NCBI GenBank assembly: GCA_018715195.1
Contig: DVMA01000021.1
Location: 1-36,039 of the forward strand
Source of the DNA: Candidatus Coproplasma excrementavium
GTDB lineage: Bacteria > Bacillota > Clostridia > Christensenellales > Borkfalkiaceae
Direction: 5' to 3'
DNA length: 36,039 nucleotides
Position 1 is the stretch's first letter; each line of letters starts with the position of its first letter. The notes under the pieces are model-generated. The model was not told where the DNA came from. It was given only the letters and a program-made list of their open reading frames with translations, and did not search any database. Positions 16,714-23,857 of this stretch are shown piece by piece. The translations under genes were made by a program, and so were the position numbers.

Positions 16714-16735
16714 GAATAATAAGGAGGAAAAAACT

Positions 16736-17296
16736 TTGCTCGTATCCGATATTGTAAAAACCGCGCTCTCGCTGGTCGGCAGAGAGGACGCCGCCGCGGC
16801 CATTGACGGCGGGGAATATGAAGCCGATTCGTCCCTTTCGCAGGCCGTGCGCACTATGCTCTACTGCGCCAACGCCGTGGAGGACGAGCTCGCCCGCGGC
16901 GCCTTCCCGCTGGAGAGAGAAGAGGTGCTCAACGCGGTGAACGGAAGAATATATTACGTAAACTTTTACCGCACTCCCGTAAAAATACTTTCCGTAAAGA
17001 GCGGGGATAAAAAAATTGCATACAAAATGAGCCCCGAATATCTTGAAACCAACGGCCGCAATCTCACCATAAAATACATCTATTGTCCCGAGAAAAAGGA
17101 ACTTGACGGCGAGAGCGAGTACGACGGTTACCCCGTGGGCGAAAGATTGCTTGCCTACGGCGCGGCGGCCGAATACTGCCTTATTGAGGGCGCGTTCGAG
17201 GAGGCGGAAAACTGGGAGAAGAGGTATCGCGAGGAGGTCGAGCGCGTCCGCCCCTTCGATAAGCGCGGGTATATTCCCTCGCGGGTGTGGGAATGA
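16736..17296 (+). CDS. Head-tail connector / tail accessory-like protein
   Basis: 186 aa, TTG start at 16736 with AAGGAGG at 16721. The N-terminal VSDIVKTALSLVGRED with paired helices (AVRTMLYCANAVEDELARG) followed by beta hairpins and a C-terminal helix (ERLLAYGAAAEYCLIEGAFEEAENWEKRY) matches the gp6/gp4-like adaptor proteins that bind beneath the portal: four-helix core plus loops, about 150-190 aa. Position after the coat gene agrees. Assigned by fold pattern, not by a diagnostic motif. Its TGA overlaps the ATG of the following gene. Confidence 0.65.
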   Translation: MLVSDIVKTALSLVGREDAAAAIDGGEYEADSSLSQAVRTMLYCANAVEDELARGAFPLEREEVLNAVNGRIYYVNFYRTPVKILSVKSGDKKIAYKMSPEYLETNGRNLTIKYIYCPEKKELDGESEYDGYPVGERLLAYGAAAEYCLIEGAFEEAENWEKRYREEVERVRPFDKRGYIPSRVWE

Positions 17297-18510
17297 GGTA
17301 CGTTGAACGCTCCACGCCCTTTGCCTGCGCGGATGTCAAAACTTACGACCTTCTAGACGGTGGCACGCTCTTCGGACTGAAAAGATGCGGGGAGGAGCTG
17401 GTGCCTGCTTTCGCCCTCTCGCCGCTCACCCTTTTAAACATTCCCGCGGCGGCGCAAAGGGCCTATCTTTCGGCAAAAGGCAACCTCTATCTCTACGGCG
17501 ACGGAGCGGTGTACCGCTCCATGAAGGCGTACGCCAACTTTATTAAACCGGGCGTAACCTTTGCGGGCGTACCCTCGTTTACGGAGGTGAACGGCGGCGA
17601 AATGCTCGTCTACGACGGCCAGACTACCCTGCGCGTCACTTCCAGTCTGATGGAGCCGATAAACGCTTCGCCCGTGGTGAACGGAGCTTTCCACTATTCC
17701 CGCCTTTTCGGTGTGGACAGCTCGGACGAATATACAATCAGATGGTCGGCTCCCGACAATGTAAGACAGTGGACGGAGGAGCTGAACGGCGCGGGACATA
17801 TGCGCCTGCCTTCCCTCCGCGGCGGCGTGCTCAGACTTATCTCCTATGACGGCAAACTGGTGGCAGTGCGCAGATACGGGCTCACGCTGCTCAGAATTTA
17901 CGGAGATGTGCAGGACTTCCGCGTGGAGGTTACCGATACCGATACCGATGAAATGGTTGAGGGTACCGCCATCGTATGTGCGGGCAAGCTGGTGTTCTTT
18001 ACCGTCTCGGGGCTGTATGCCTTTGAAAGTAAAGTGAAAGCGTATGCAAAGGAGCAGCTTGGCGGCTTCGTTCCGTCGGGCAGCGTGGCTGCGTGGGGCA
18101 ATGTGTTGCTCGCATGCGGTCAGCTTGAAGGTCGCGGCGTAATTGCCTGCATCGACTGCGAAAACGAGGAGGTCAGCTACATAGAACTTGCCGCAACCTG
18201 CGTATGCGCGGCGGGCAGAGCCTTCTGTTTCTGTCAGGGGACTGTATACGAAATAGTGCGCGGCGCGGGCGGCGGAGCGTGGGAAAGCGGTCCCTGCAAT
18301 TTCGGCAGCTGTGCCGAAAAATATCTCGAAAGCGTGGATGTGGATGGTACGGCCGAAAGTTTAAGCATTTCAAGCGGCAACAGACAGCGCACCTTCCACG
18401 CCGTCAGCGGCCGCATAAAGGTGGATATGGCGGGTCGGGAATTTACCTTCCGCGCCGACTGCGAAAACGGCCTTAAATTTCTGTGCGCACGCTACGCGGT
18501 CAGGAGGTGA
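17293..18510 (+). CDS. Beta-rich structural protein, possibly tail hub/nozzle (P22 gp10-like)
   Basis: 405 aa. ATG 17293 overlaps the previous stop (ATGA), so translation is coupled; GTG 17287 is an alternative. The whole chain is repeated four-stranded beta units with short turns (for example AAQRAYLSAKGNLYLYGDG, GMLVYDG-like, VLRLISYDGKLVAVRRYG, KLVFFTVSGLYAFES, GNVLLACGQLEGRG), spaced about 40-50 aa: a propeller-like pattern as in P22 gp10 and T7 gp12-type nozzles. Position after an adaptor gene fits a plug or nozzle closing the head. No tailspike or needle domain follows it. Function inferred. Confidence 0.6.
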   Translation: MRYVERSTPFACADVKTYDLLDGGTLFGLKRCGEELVPAFALSPLTLLNIPAAAQRAYLSAKGNLYLYGDGAVYRSMKAYANFIKPGVTFAGVPSFTEVNGGEMLVYDGQTTLRVTSSLMEPINASPVVNGAFHYSRLFGVDSSDEYTIRWSAPDNVRQWTEELNGAGHMRLPSLRGGVLRLISYDGKLVAVRRYGLTLLRIYGDVQDFRVEVTDTDTDEMVEGTAIVCAGKLVFFTVSGLYAFESKVKAYAKEQLGGFVPSGSVAAWGNVLLACGQLEGRGVIACIDCENEEVSYIELAATCVCAAGRAFCFCQGTVYEIVRGAGGGAWESGPCNFGSCAEKYLESVDVDGTAESLSISSGNRQRTFHAVSGRIKVDMAGREFTFRADCENGLKFLCARYAVRR

Positions 18511-18513
18511 CGT

Positions 18514-19008
18514 ATGCAATTCGATATAATAGATATGACGGAAGAGGAACTTACGGCGCTCTCCACCGTACAGATGCGCCTGCTCCGCTCCGCCCAGCGC
18601 GAAAAGGACGAACTTACCGTAAAGCTGGCTGAAGATAAGCAGACCTTTTACAGCATTCTCATCTCCAACGGCACGTCGGATTCCTCTCTGTACGAAGACA
18701 AGTGTGCGGAGCTTGACGAGGCGTATCAGAGAGAGGTGGAGATAATAAAGGACGATCTGGTGTACAACATGTCGCTCAACGTTCCCACCGCGGACGACGA
18801 CAACCCCTCGGGCAGCGGCGAGGAAGTGGGGTACATTGTGGACTACTCGCTCAGTTATCTGGACAGATACCAGATTGTGCGCAACTACTATATGTCCATA
18901 GCCGACCCCGCGGAGCGCATTGCCGCCTATACCGCGGACGATACCGCAAAGGACTATCTGGGGCAGTACTATACCACGCTGTATAACGTGCTGTACCAGT
19001 ACATTTAA
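18514..19008 (+). CDS. Small coiled-coil protein closing the head cassette, function unknown
   Basis: 164 aa, AGGAGGTGACGT before ATG 18514. Residues 5-45 and 65-85 are charged helices with heptad character (EEELTALSTVQMRLLRSAQ; CAELDEAYQREVEIIKDD); a Gly/Ser/Asp linker (DDDNPSGSGEE) leads to a Tyr-rich helical tail ending in LYNVLYQYI. It could be a needle/plug, an ejection protein or a chaperone of the particle. It was not recognised. It is the last cassette gene; beyond it come palindromes and a terminator. Confidence 0.65.
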   Translation: MQFDIIDMTEEELTALSTVQMRLLRSAQREKDELTVKLAEDKQTFYSILISNGTSDSSLYEDKCAELDEAYQREVEIIKDDLVYNMSLNVPTADDDNPSGSGEEVGYIVDYSLSYLDRYQIVRNYYMSIADPAERIAAYTADDTAKDYLGQYYTTLYNVLYQYI

Positions 19009-19038
19009 AAGGCGATAAATTATCGGGCGGTCTGTATA

Positions 19039-19129
19039 TAAAGCGCTTTAAGGTTGTGTTTCCGCGAGCGGAATATCCGATTTTTGGCGTAATGTAAAAA
19101 ATTTACAGCTATTACAGTAAAAATTTTAC
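19039..19129. promoter_or_regulatory. Cluster of four palindromes after the head cassette
   Basis: TAAAGCGCTTTA (19039-19050), TTCCGC-GA-GCGGAA (19060-19073), TGTAAA-AAA-TTTACA (19093-19107) and GTAAAA-A-TTTTAC (19117-19129), all perfect, in 91 bases. They could be operators, mRNA hairpins, or a packaging/recombination site; no protein is known to bind them here. Confidence 0.6.
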
Positions 19130-19167
19130 ACATTATATGGCGGCGTGTGCGTCGCCTGGAGGCGTTT

Positions 19168-19203
19168 GCGGCGGCGGAAATTGTTTCCGCCGCCGCTTTT
19201 TAC
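19168..19203 (+). terminator. Intrinsic terminator of the head cassette
   Basis: Perfect 13-bp stem (GCGGCGGCGGAAA, 19168-19180, with 19184-19196), 3-base loop, then TTTTTACTTT. The next promoter's -35 begins inside the T tract. Confidence 0.9.
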
Positions 19204-19232
19204 TTTACAATGCGGCCGTTTTACTATATAAT
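19204..19232 (+). promoter_or_regulatory. Promoter giving a leaderless mRNA for the methyltransferase gene
   Basis: -35 TTTACA (19204-19209), 17-bp spacer, -10 TATAAT (19227-19232); seven bases then ATG 19240. The -35 overlaps the end of the preceding terminator's T tract. Confidence 0.8.
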
Positions 19233-19239
19233 GTTTGAT

Positions 19240-20109
19240 ATGAAAATTGCGGACAAGTGGAAGGATTATACAATACTCGCTACCGGCGACGGCATGAAGC
19301 TGGAACGCTGGGGGGACGTGGTGCTTCTTCGCCCCGACCCCCAGGTAATATGGCATTCTTCAACCGATCTTTACGCCTGCAAGGAGCTCAACGCCGTATA
19401 TCGGCGCAGCAACAAGGGCGGCGGCGGTTGGGAATATTTAAAACCCATGCCCGAGGAGTGGCAGATATCCTACCGCGACCTTAAATTCATAGTAAAGCCG
19501 ATGGGCTTCAAGCATACGGGGCTGTTTCCCGAGCAGGCGGCCAACTGGGACAGCATGCGTTCGCTGATAGAACAGCGGATGCAGAAAGACCCTTCGCGCC
19601 AGCTCAAAGTTTTAAACCTCTTCGCATACACGGGCGGCGCATCCGTAGCCTGCGCAAAAAGCGGCGCTCTGGTTACCCACGTGGACGCTGCGAAGGGAAT
19701 GGTGGAGCGCGCCGGTCGCAATGCAAGGCTTTCGGGCGTGGAGAGCGGCATACGCTACATAATCGACGACTGTTTCAAGTTCGTAAGAAAGGAGATACGC
19801 CGCGGCAACCGCTACGACGCGATAATCATGGACCCTCCCAGCTACGGGCGCGGTCCGGGCGGCGAGATGTGGAAGATAGAGGACGACATATTCGACTTTA
19901 TGCTCACCTGCGCCCAGGTGCTCTCCGATGACCCGCTGTTCGTGCTTATAAACAGCTATACCACGGGCCTGCAACCGACGGTAATAAAGAATATTTTAAC
20001 GCTTTCGCTCAGAGGCAGCGGCGCATCCGCGGAGGCGTACGAGCTGGGCCTGCCCACCGAAGAAGGCATTTGCCTGCCTTGCGGCGCAAGCGGACTTGCA
20101 ACCTTTTAA
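19240..20109 (+). CDS. Class I SAM-dependent rRNA methyltransferase, RlmI/RlmK-like
   Basis: 289 aa. Rossmann-fold methyltransferase that most likely modifies a cytosine or guanine of 23S rRNA. Motif I is VLNLFAYTGGASVACAKSGA (about 124-143), motif II ends in THVDAAKG, and the catalytic/target-base motif is DPPSYGRGPGG (198-208). An N-terminal beta region (about 20-90) replaces the PUA domain found in RlmI. ATG 19240 is chosen because transcription should start there: the frame is open upstream to 19147 but that stretch is the terminator. ATG 19231 lies inside the -10 box. Followed by a pseudouridine synthase, so the two form a small rRNA/RNA-modification operon. Confidence 0.85.
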   Translation: MKIADKWKDYTILATGDGMKLERWGDVVLLRPDPQVIWHSSTDLYACKELNAVYRRSNKGGGGWEYLKPMPEEWQISYRDLKFIVKPMGFKHTGLFPEQAANWDSMRSLIEQRMQKDPSRQLKVLNLFAYTGGASVACAKSGALVTHVDAAKGMVERAGRNARLSGVESGIRYIIDDCFKFVRKEIRRGNRYDAIIMDPPSYGRGPGGEMWKIEDDIFDFMLTCAQVLSDDPLFVLINSYTTGLQPTVIKNILTLSLRGSGASAEAYELGLPTEEGICLPCGASGLATF

Positions 20110-20113
20110 AAAA

Positions 20114-20145
20114 GGCAATTGACCCGCACATATGCCGCAACCAAC
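20114..20145 (+). repeat. Dispersed element, copy C
   Basis: GGCAATTGACCCGCA then CATATGCCGCAACC, 4 bases after the methyltransferase stop, same orientation as that gene. Confidence 0.65.
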
Positions 20146-20166
20146 AACATTTTTATGGTGCAACAG

Positions 20167-20862
20167 ATGAATACCGAAGACCTTATAATTTTATACGAAG
20201 ACAACCACATAATAGTAGTTTTAAAGCCTCAGAATATTGCCTGCTGCCCCGATGAGAGCGGCGACGACAACCTCTTCGACTGCATAAAGCGCTACATCAA
20301 GGAAAAGTACGAAAAAACCGGCAACGTCTTTCTGGGACTAGTCCACAGACTGGACAGACCCACGGGCGGCGTAATGGTGTACGCCAAGACTTCCAAGGCG
20401 GCGTCAAGGCTCTCCGAACAGCTCAAAAGCGGCGGCTTTGAAAAGAAGTATCTTGCCGTGCTGTGCGGCGTGCTCCAGAAAAAGAGCGGCACGCTGGAAA
20501 ATTATCTGCGCAAAAACTCCGTGAACAATATGGTTTACGTCTGCACGCAGACAGAGGAGGGCGCAAAGTACGCCGCGCTCGACTACAATATTCTCGAGGA
20601 AGTCGGCAACATGAGCCTTGCGGAAATAAAGCTCCGCACGGGCAGAACGCACCAGATAAGGGTGCAGACGGCCGCAATGAACGCGCCCGTCTACGGCGAC
20701 ATGCGCTACGGCGGCGAAAACGCGGTCAAGGGCAAGCTTGCGCTGTGGGCGTACTCGCTCACCTTCCCTCATCCCATAACGGGTGAAAAGCTGAGGTACA
20801 TTGCCGAACCGCCCCTTTCAGAAAAGCCGTGGAAATTCTTCCATATAGATTTAAAAGCGTAA
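20167..20862 (+). CDS. RluA/RluD-family pseudouridine synthase
   Basis: 231 aa from ATG 20167 (MNTEDLIILYEDNH); ATG 20155 and TTG 20119 are alternatives but the latter runs through a repeat element. It isomerises uridine to pseudouridine in rRNA or tRNA. Visible: N-terminal YEDNHIIVVLKPQ, catalytic motif HRLDRPTGG with Asp63, the KKYLAVLCG segment, and RTGRTHQIRVQ near residue 175 that closes over the target base. It lacks an S4 domain, so it is the short RluA-like class. A weak GGTG lies ahead of 20167. Cotranscribed with the methyltransferase and ended by its own terminator. Confidence 0.9.
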   Translation: MNTEDLIILYEDNHIIVVLKPQNIACCPDESGDDNLFDCIKRYIKEKYEKTGNVFLGLVHRLDRPTGGVMVYAKTSKAASRLSEQLKSGGFEKKYLAVLCGVLQKKSGTLENYLRKNSVNNMVYVCTQTEEGAKYAALDYNILEEVGNMSLAEIKLRTGRTHQIRVQTAAMNAPVYGDMRYGGENAVKGKLALWAYSLTFPHPITGEKLRYIAEPPLSEKPWKFFHIDLKA

Positions 20863-20890
20863 AAATTGCGTTATTTATGTGAAAAATTCA

Positions 20891-20939
20891 AAAGTATTTG
20901 TCGGGCGCAAACAAAAGCGTTTGACAAATACTTTTTTTA
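20891..20939 (+). terminator. Intrinsic terminator after the pseudouridine synthase
   Basis: Perfect 12-bp stem AAAGTATTTGTC / GACAAATACTTT (20891-20902 with 20923-20934) followed by T6. The right arm contains part of the next promoter's -35. Confidence 0.85.
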
Positions 20940-20949
20940 ATAGTAAACT
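20921..20949 (+). promoter_or_regulatory. Promoter of the large surface protein gene
   Basis: Perfect -35 TTGACA (20921-20926), 17-bp spacer, -10 TAAACT (20944-20949). It gives a 5' leader of about 125 bases that holds a short ORF (ATG 20964, about eight codons) and a GCGGAAAAA/TTTTTCCGC hairpin near 21007-21024. Confidence 0.75.
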
Positions 20950-21079
20950 TAAACGGTAAGTTTATGCGGAGGGGTGTTTTGCGCGCATAGTGCGCATTTG
21001 CTCCAGCGGAAAAAATTTTTCCGCACGCTTCGCGGCGTCCGCAATTTTAACCAGACAAGCTTTTTTTCGGAGCCGAATT

Positions 21080-23401
21080 ATGACTAAGAAAAGGAAAATA
21101 TCCATATCTGTCCTTGCGCTTGCTTCCGCGGCATCGCTGTGCGCTGCTGCTGCAATAACAAGCGGTGCGCTTGCGGCAGACGCCGAAAGGGAAGTAACCC
21201 TCAACGGCGGCAACTTTTTCTACACAGCAAACCAGGCCCAGGTTCAGGACTACGAAACCGACAACGGCGACTACTACACGTCCTTCACCTTTGCCGACGG
21301 CGACAGCGCCGTAACATACCGCAAAAACCTTGCGTATCACTGGTATGCCAGCGTAAGGGACGGTGAAAACAAACCCACCGCAACCGCTCAGGAAGGCTGG
21401 CTTTCCACAAAAATAGGCTTTGACGCCGTTACCTTTGAAACTTTCACCATAAAGTTCCAGAGCCAGCAGTATACGCAGACCGACAGTGAAGTCACGGAAA
21501 ACTACATCACCTTCGTTGCAAACGACGAGGCTGACGGCGTATACGTGAAGATTGGCGAGGCTCTCCCCGCGGACGAGACCGAAAAGGCAGAGGCGCTTGA
21601 AGAGATTACTTCCGGCACGCTCCTCTCGCCCGACGAAATCACCATTTCGTTCACCTCCTATGCAAAGGGCAGCTACTCCGTTGAAATTACCGACGGCGAA
21701 AATACCGCTGAAGGCAGCTTCGACAACATCGGCGGCAGCTATGTGCGCTACGTATCCTCTTCCAGCGATACGTCGGTCATTCCCGTAACGTACAGCGCGC
21801 AGTTCGCGGAGAACGCAACCTCCACCGCAACGATGGTTTTATATGAGTTCAACGACCAGTCCTTCAAGCTTGAAGGCACGGGTTCGCGACACATAAACGA
21901 CAACGTTGCCCCCGTAGTATGCCTCAACGAAGACATCACCACGCTTGAATACGGCCGTTCGCTTGACCTCGACTACGCCGTTATAGACATGCTTGCAACT
22001 TCGCCCCGCTCTACCGTAAATTATTACGTGCTCAAAAACAGCCAGCAGCAGGCGGGCAACCTCAACAACACGGGTGACGACGGCTACTTCAAAGCCATAG
22101 CAAGCGGCGACATCTCCCCCATAATCAAGGGCAGCGGCGCATACCTTCCCGAAGGCGTTGACGCTGATAACGATGCTTACACGACGGAGTGCCTCGTAAA
22201 AGTATACATCTCCGTGCAGGATACTTCGGCTTCCAACAACAACTCCGACAACGTGTTCCTCGACTGGTACGTTCCTTCGGAATATCTCTGCAAGGTAACT
22301 TCCGCGGGCACCGATTATAACTTCATCCGCGCAACGGACGACGGCGAGGGCGCTCACTACGTTGGCACGACCGAGGCCATTCAGGAGAGCTATCAGAGCC
22401 TTGTCGACCAGGCAATAACCGACCAGAAGGCAACGGCGGGCGACGATAACTTCTTCTATCTTCCCGCATTTGAAGATTACGTAAAGGACAACATAACGCT
22501 GTATCGCGACCTGTCCTTCTCCGTATATTATATAAGCAGCAGTTCCGGTTCTTCTTCCTCGCTCGACTACAACGAACTTGCAATCGAGCTTAAGGACGAA
22601 GGTCTGTACAAGTTTGCCATATATGCAACCGATGTTGCGGGCAACAGCATGTACTACATCGACGAGAACGGCGAGAAGGTTGAGTTTGCGGCAAGCGAAC
22701 TTACTTCGCTGCTCAGCGACCCTGCAGAGAGCGACCTTGTGGACTACGTTCCCGTGTTCCAGTTCGAAGTAAGTTACGAAGGTCTTTCGGTAACCGCACC
22801 CGGCGGCCAGGATATAGGTTTCAAGGGTACGGAATACAGCGTTTCCGACTTCGAGGTAACGGGTCTTTCTTCCCAGTACAATCAGACCTATTCGCTCTAT
22901 AAGTTCGACAGATACGCATACTACACCGAAAACGGCAATAAGACTATATCCTATGCGCAGTTCCTTGCTCAGCTTGACGAGCTGTTCAACGGCGAGGCAA
23001 CCAGAAAGTACTTTGTGGAAATAATCCCCATCGACGACATGGAGGAGACCGACCCCGAGTATAAGGAATTTGCCGACTACGAGTGGGATGACAGCGCGCT
23101 CACGTTTGTTCCCCAGGATGAAAACGCATTCTATCTTGTAAGAATGGAGGCGGTTGATACCACCTTCCAGACCAAGCCCATAGAGAGCCTTATGGGCATA
23201 AGCGTGTCGGCTGCGGCTGATCCCGTATACGGCGAGGATAACTGGGTAGAAGATAACGTTGCGGCAATCGTACTGTTCTGCGTAGCGGGCGTTGCGCTCA
23301 TCGGCATAATAGTGCTTGCGGTAATCAAACCCAAGGACAAGGGCGATATCGACATGATTGCTGAAAAAGATGCAAAGCGTGCATCCAAAAAGACAAAGTA
23401 A
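21080..23401 (+). CDS. Large secreted, C-terminally membrane-anchored surface protein
   Basis: 773 aa, function unknown. Signal peptide at 1-33 (MTKKRKISISVLALASAASLC then an Ala-rich region); one transmembrane helix at about 727-749 (VAAIVLFCVAGVALIGIIVLAVI) and a basic tail ending in KRASKKTK. The extracellular part is acidic, rich in Asp/Glu/Tyr/Ser/Thr, and looks like several Ig-like or cadherin-like beta domains: one begins TTLEYGRSLDLDYAVIDML, another SVTAPGGQDIGFKGTEYSVSDF. An SSSSGSSSSLDYNEL spacer sits near 505. ATG 21080 has GGAG 7 bases upstream. It could be an adhesin or a polysaccharide-binding protein. Monocistronic, with promoter and terminator of its own. Confidence 0.85.
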   Translation: MTKKRKISISVLALASAASLCAAAAITSGALAADAEREVTLNGGNFFYTANQAQVQDYETDNGDYYTSFTFADGDSAVTYRKNLAYHWYASVRDGENKPTATAQEGWLSTKIGFDAVTFETFTIKFQSQQYTQTDSEVTENYITFVANDEADGVYVKIGEALPADETEKAEALEEITSGTLLSPDEITISFTSYAKGSYSVEITDGENTAEGSFDNIGGSYVRYVSSSSDTSVIPVTYSAQFAENATSTATMVLYEFNDQSFKLEGTGSRHINDNVAPVVCLNEDITTLEYGRSLDLDYAVIDMLATSPRSTVNYYVLKNSQQQAGNLNNTGDDGYFKAIASGDISPIIKGSGAYLPEGVDADNDAYTTECLVKVYISVQDTSASNNNSDNVFLDWYVPSEYLCKVTSAGTDYNFIRATDDGEGAHYVGTTEAIQESYQSLVDQAITDQKATAGDDNFFYLPAFEDYVKDNITLYRDLSFSVYYISSSSGSSSSLDYNELAIELKDEGLYKFAIYATDVAGNSMYYIDENGEKVEFAASELTSLLSDPAESDLVDYVPVFQFEVSYEGLSVTAPGGQDIGFKGTEYSVSDFEVTGLSSQYNQTYSLYKFDRYAYYTENGNKTISYAQFLAQLDELFNGEATRKYFVEIIPIDDMEETDPEYKEFADYEWDDSALTFVPQDENAFYLVRMEAVDTTFQTKPIESLMGISVSAAADPVYGEDNWVEDNVAAIVLFCVAGVALIGIIVLAVIKPKDKGDIDMIAEKDAKRASKKTK

Positions 23402-23424
23402 TCAAATAGTCAGCGGACTATGTT

Positions 23425-23458
23425 CTCCGCCGCGCGGCAGCGCGGCGGGGATTTTTTT
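23425..23458 (+). terminator. Intrinsic terminator of the surface protein gene
   Basis: Stem CCGCCGCGC / GCGCGGCGG (23427-23435 with 23440-23448), 4-base loop, then T7. Confidence 0.9.
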
Positions 23459-23770
23459 ATGCCTTGAATCGCATACTGCTGTTGCGGCATTTTTTCAGCG
23501 GTATGCGCATTGCCGTGTCGCCGTGACTAAGCGTTAAATAATTTTTGCCGCGGCCAGGCTTTTTTTACGCCTTTTGTCTTTTGCCGCGAGGGGCAAAGGC
23601 ACATTGTCGCGGCAAGTAAATCTTCGGCGTATGCCGCGCGGCATAAGGCGCTTTTTCGGCCTCGACTGCGGCCGTTTCCGTCGCCGCCGTACGGCCTTTG
23701 CGCGGGGCGGAAAATATGCTCAAAGTAAAAAGTTTGGGATAAGTTTCGGGCATAAAATATGGGTTATGTC
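23459..23770. other. Intergenic stretch without recognised gene
   Basis: About 310 bases. It is GC-rich with several short inverted pieces (for example TTTTGCCGCG near 23580 and GCCGCGCGGC near 23633). Short frames on both strands (plus 23574-23798, minus 23565-23786) lie almost exactly over each other, have Arg/Pro-biased composition and no ribosome site, so they are not called. A structured RNA cannot be excluded. Confidence 0.55.
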
Positions 23771-23799
23771 TTGCAATTGCACACAAAATATGGTATAAT
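23771..23799 (+). promoter_or_regulatory. Promoter of parE-parC
   Basis: -35 TTGCAA (23771-23776), 17-bp spacer, extended -10 TGGTATAAT (TATAAT 23794-23799). Leader of about 50 bases with GGAGAAAG before the start. Confidence 0.85.
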
Positions 23800-23857
23800 T
23801 GATTGAAAGATACTCTTTTTTACAAATGTTTTCATTTACTCGGAGAAAGTATAAAAA

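Noticed and set aside
10108-19203. Attachment sites or integrase bordering the head cassette
   Set aside because: No recombinase gene and no convincing direct repeat flanks were found by eye.
23425-23500. TGTTGCGGCAT near 23480 as another copy of the dispersed element
   Set aside because: Only the half-motif is present; the ATATATGC core and left part are missing.
23565-23798. Mirror-image small frames on both strands before parE
   Set aside because: They overlap almost exactly, have Arg/Pro/Ala-biased composition, lack ribosome sites and run into the parE promoter.
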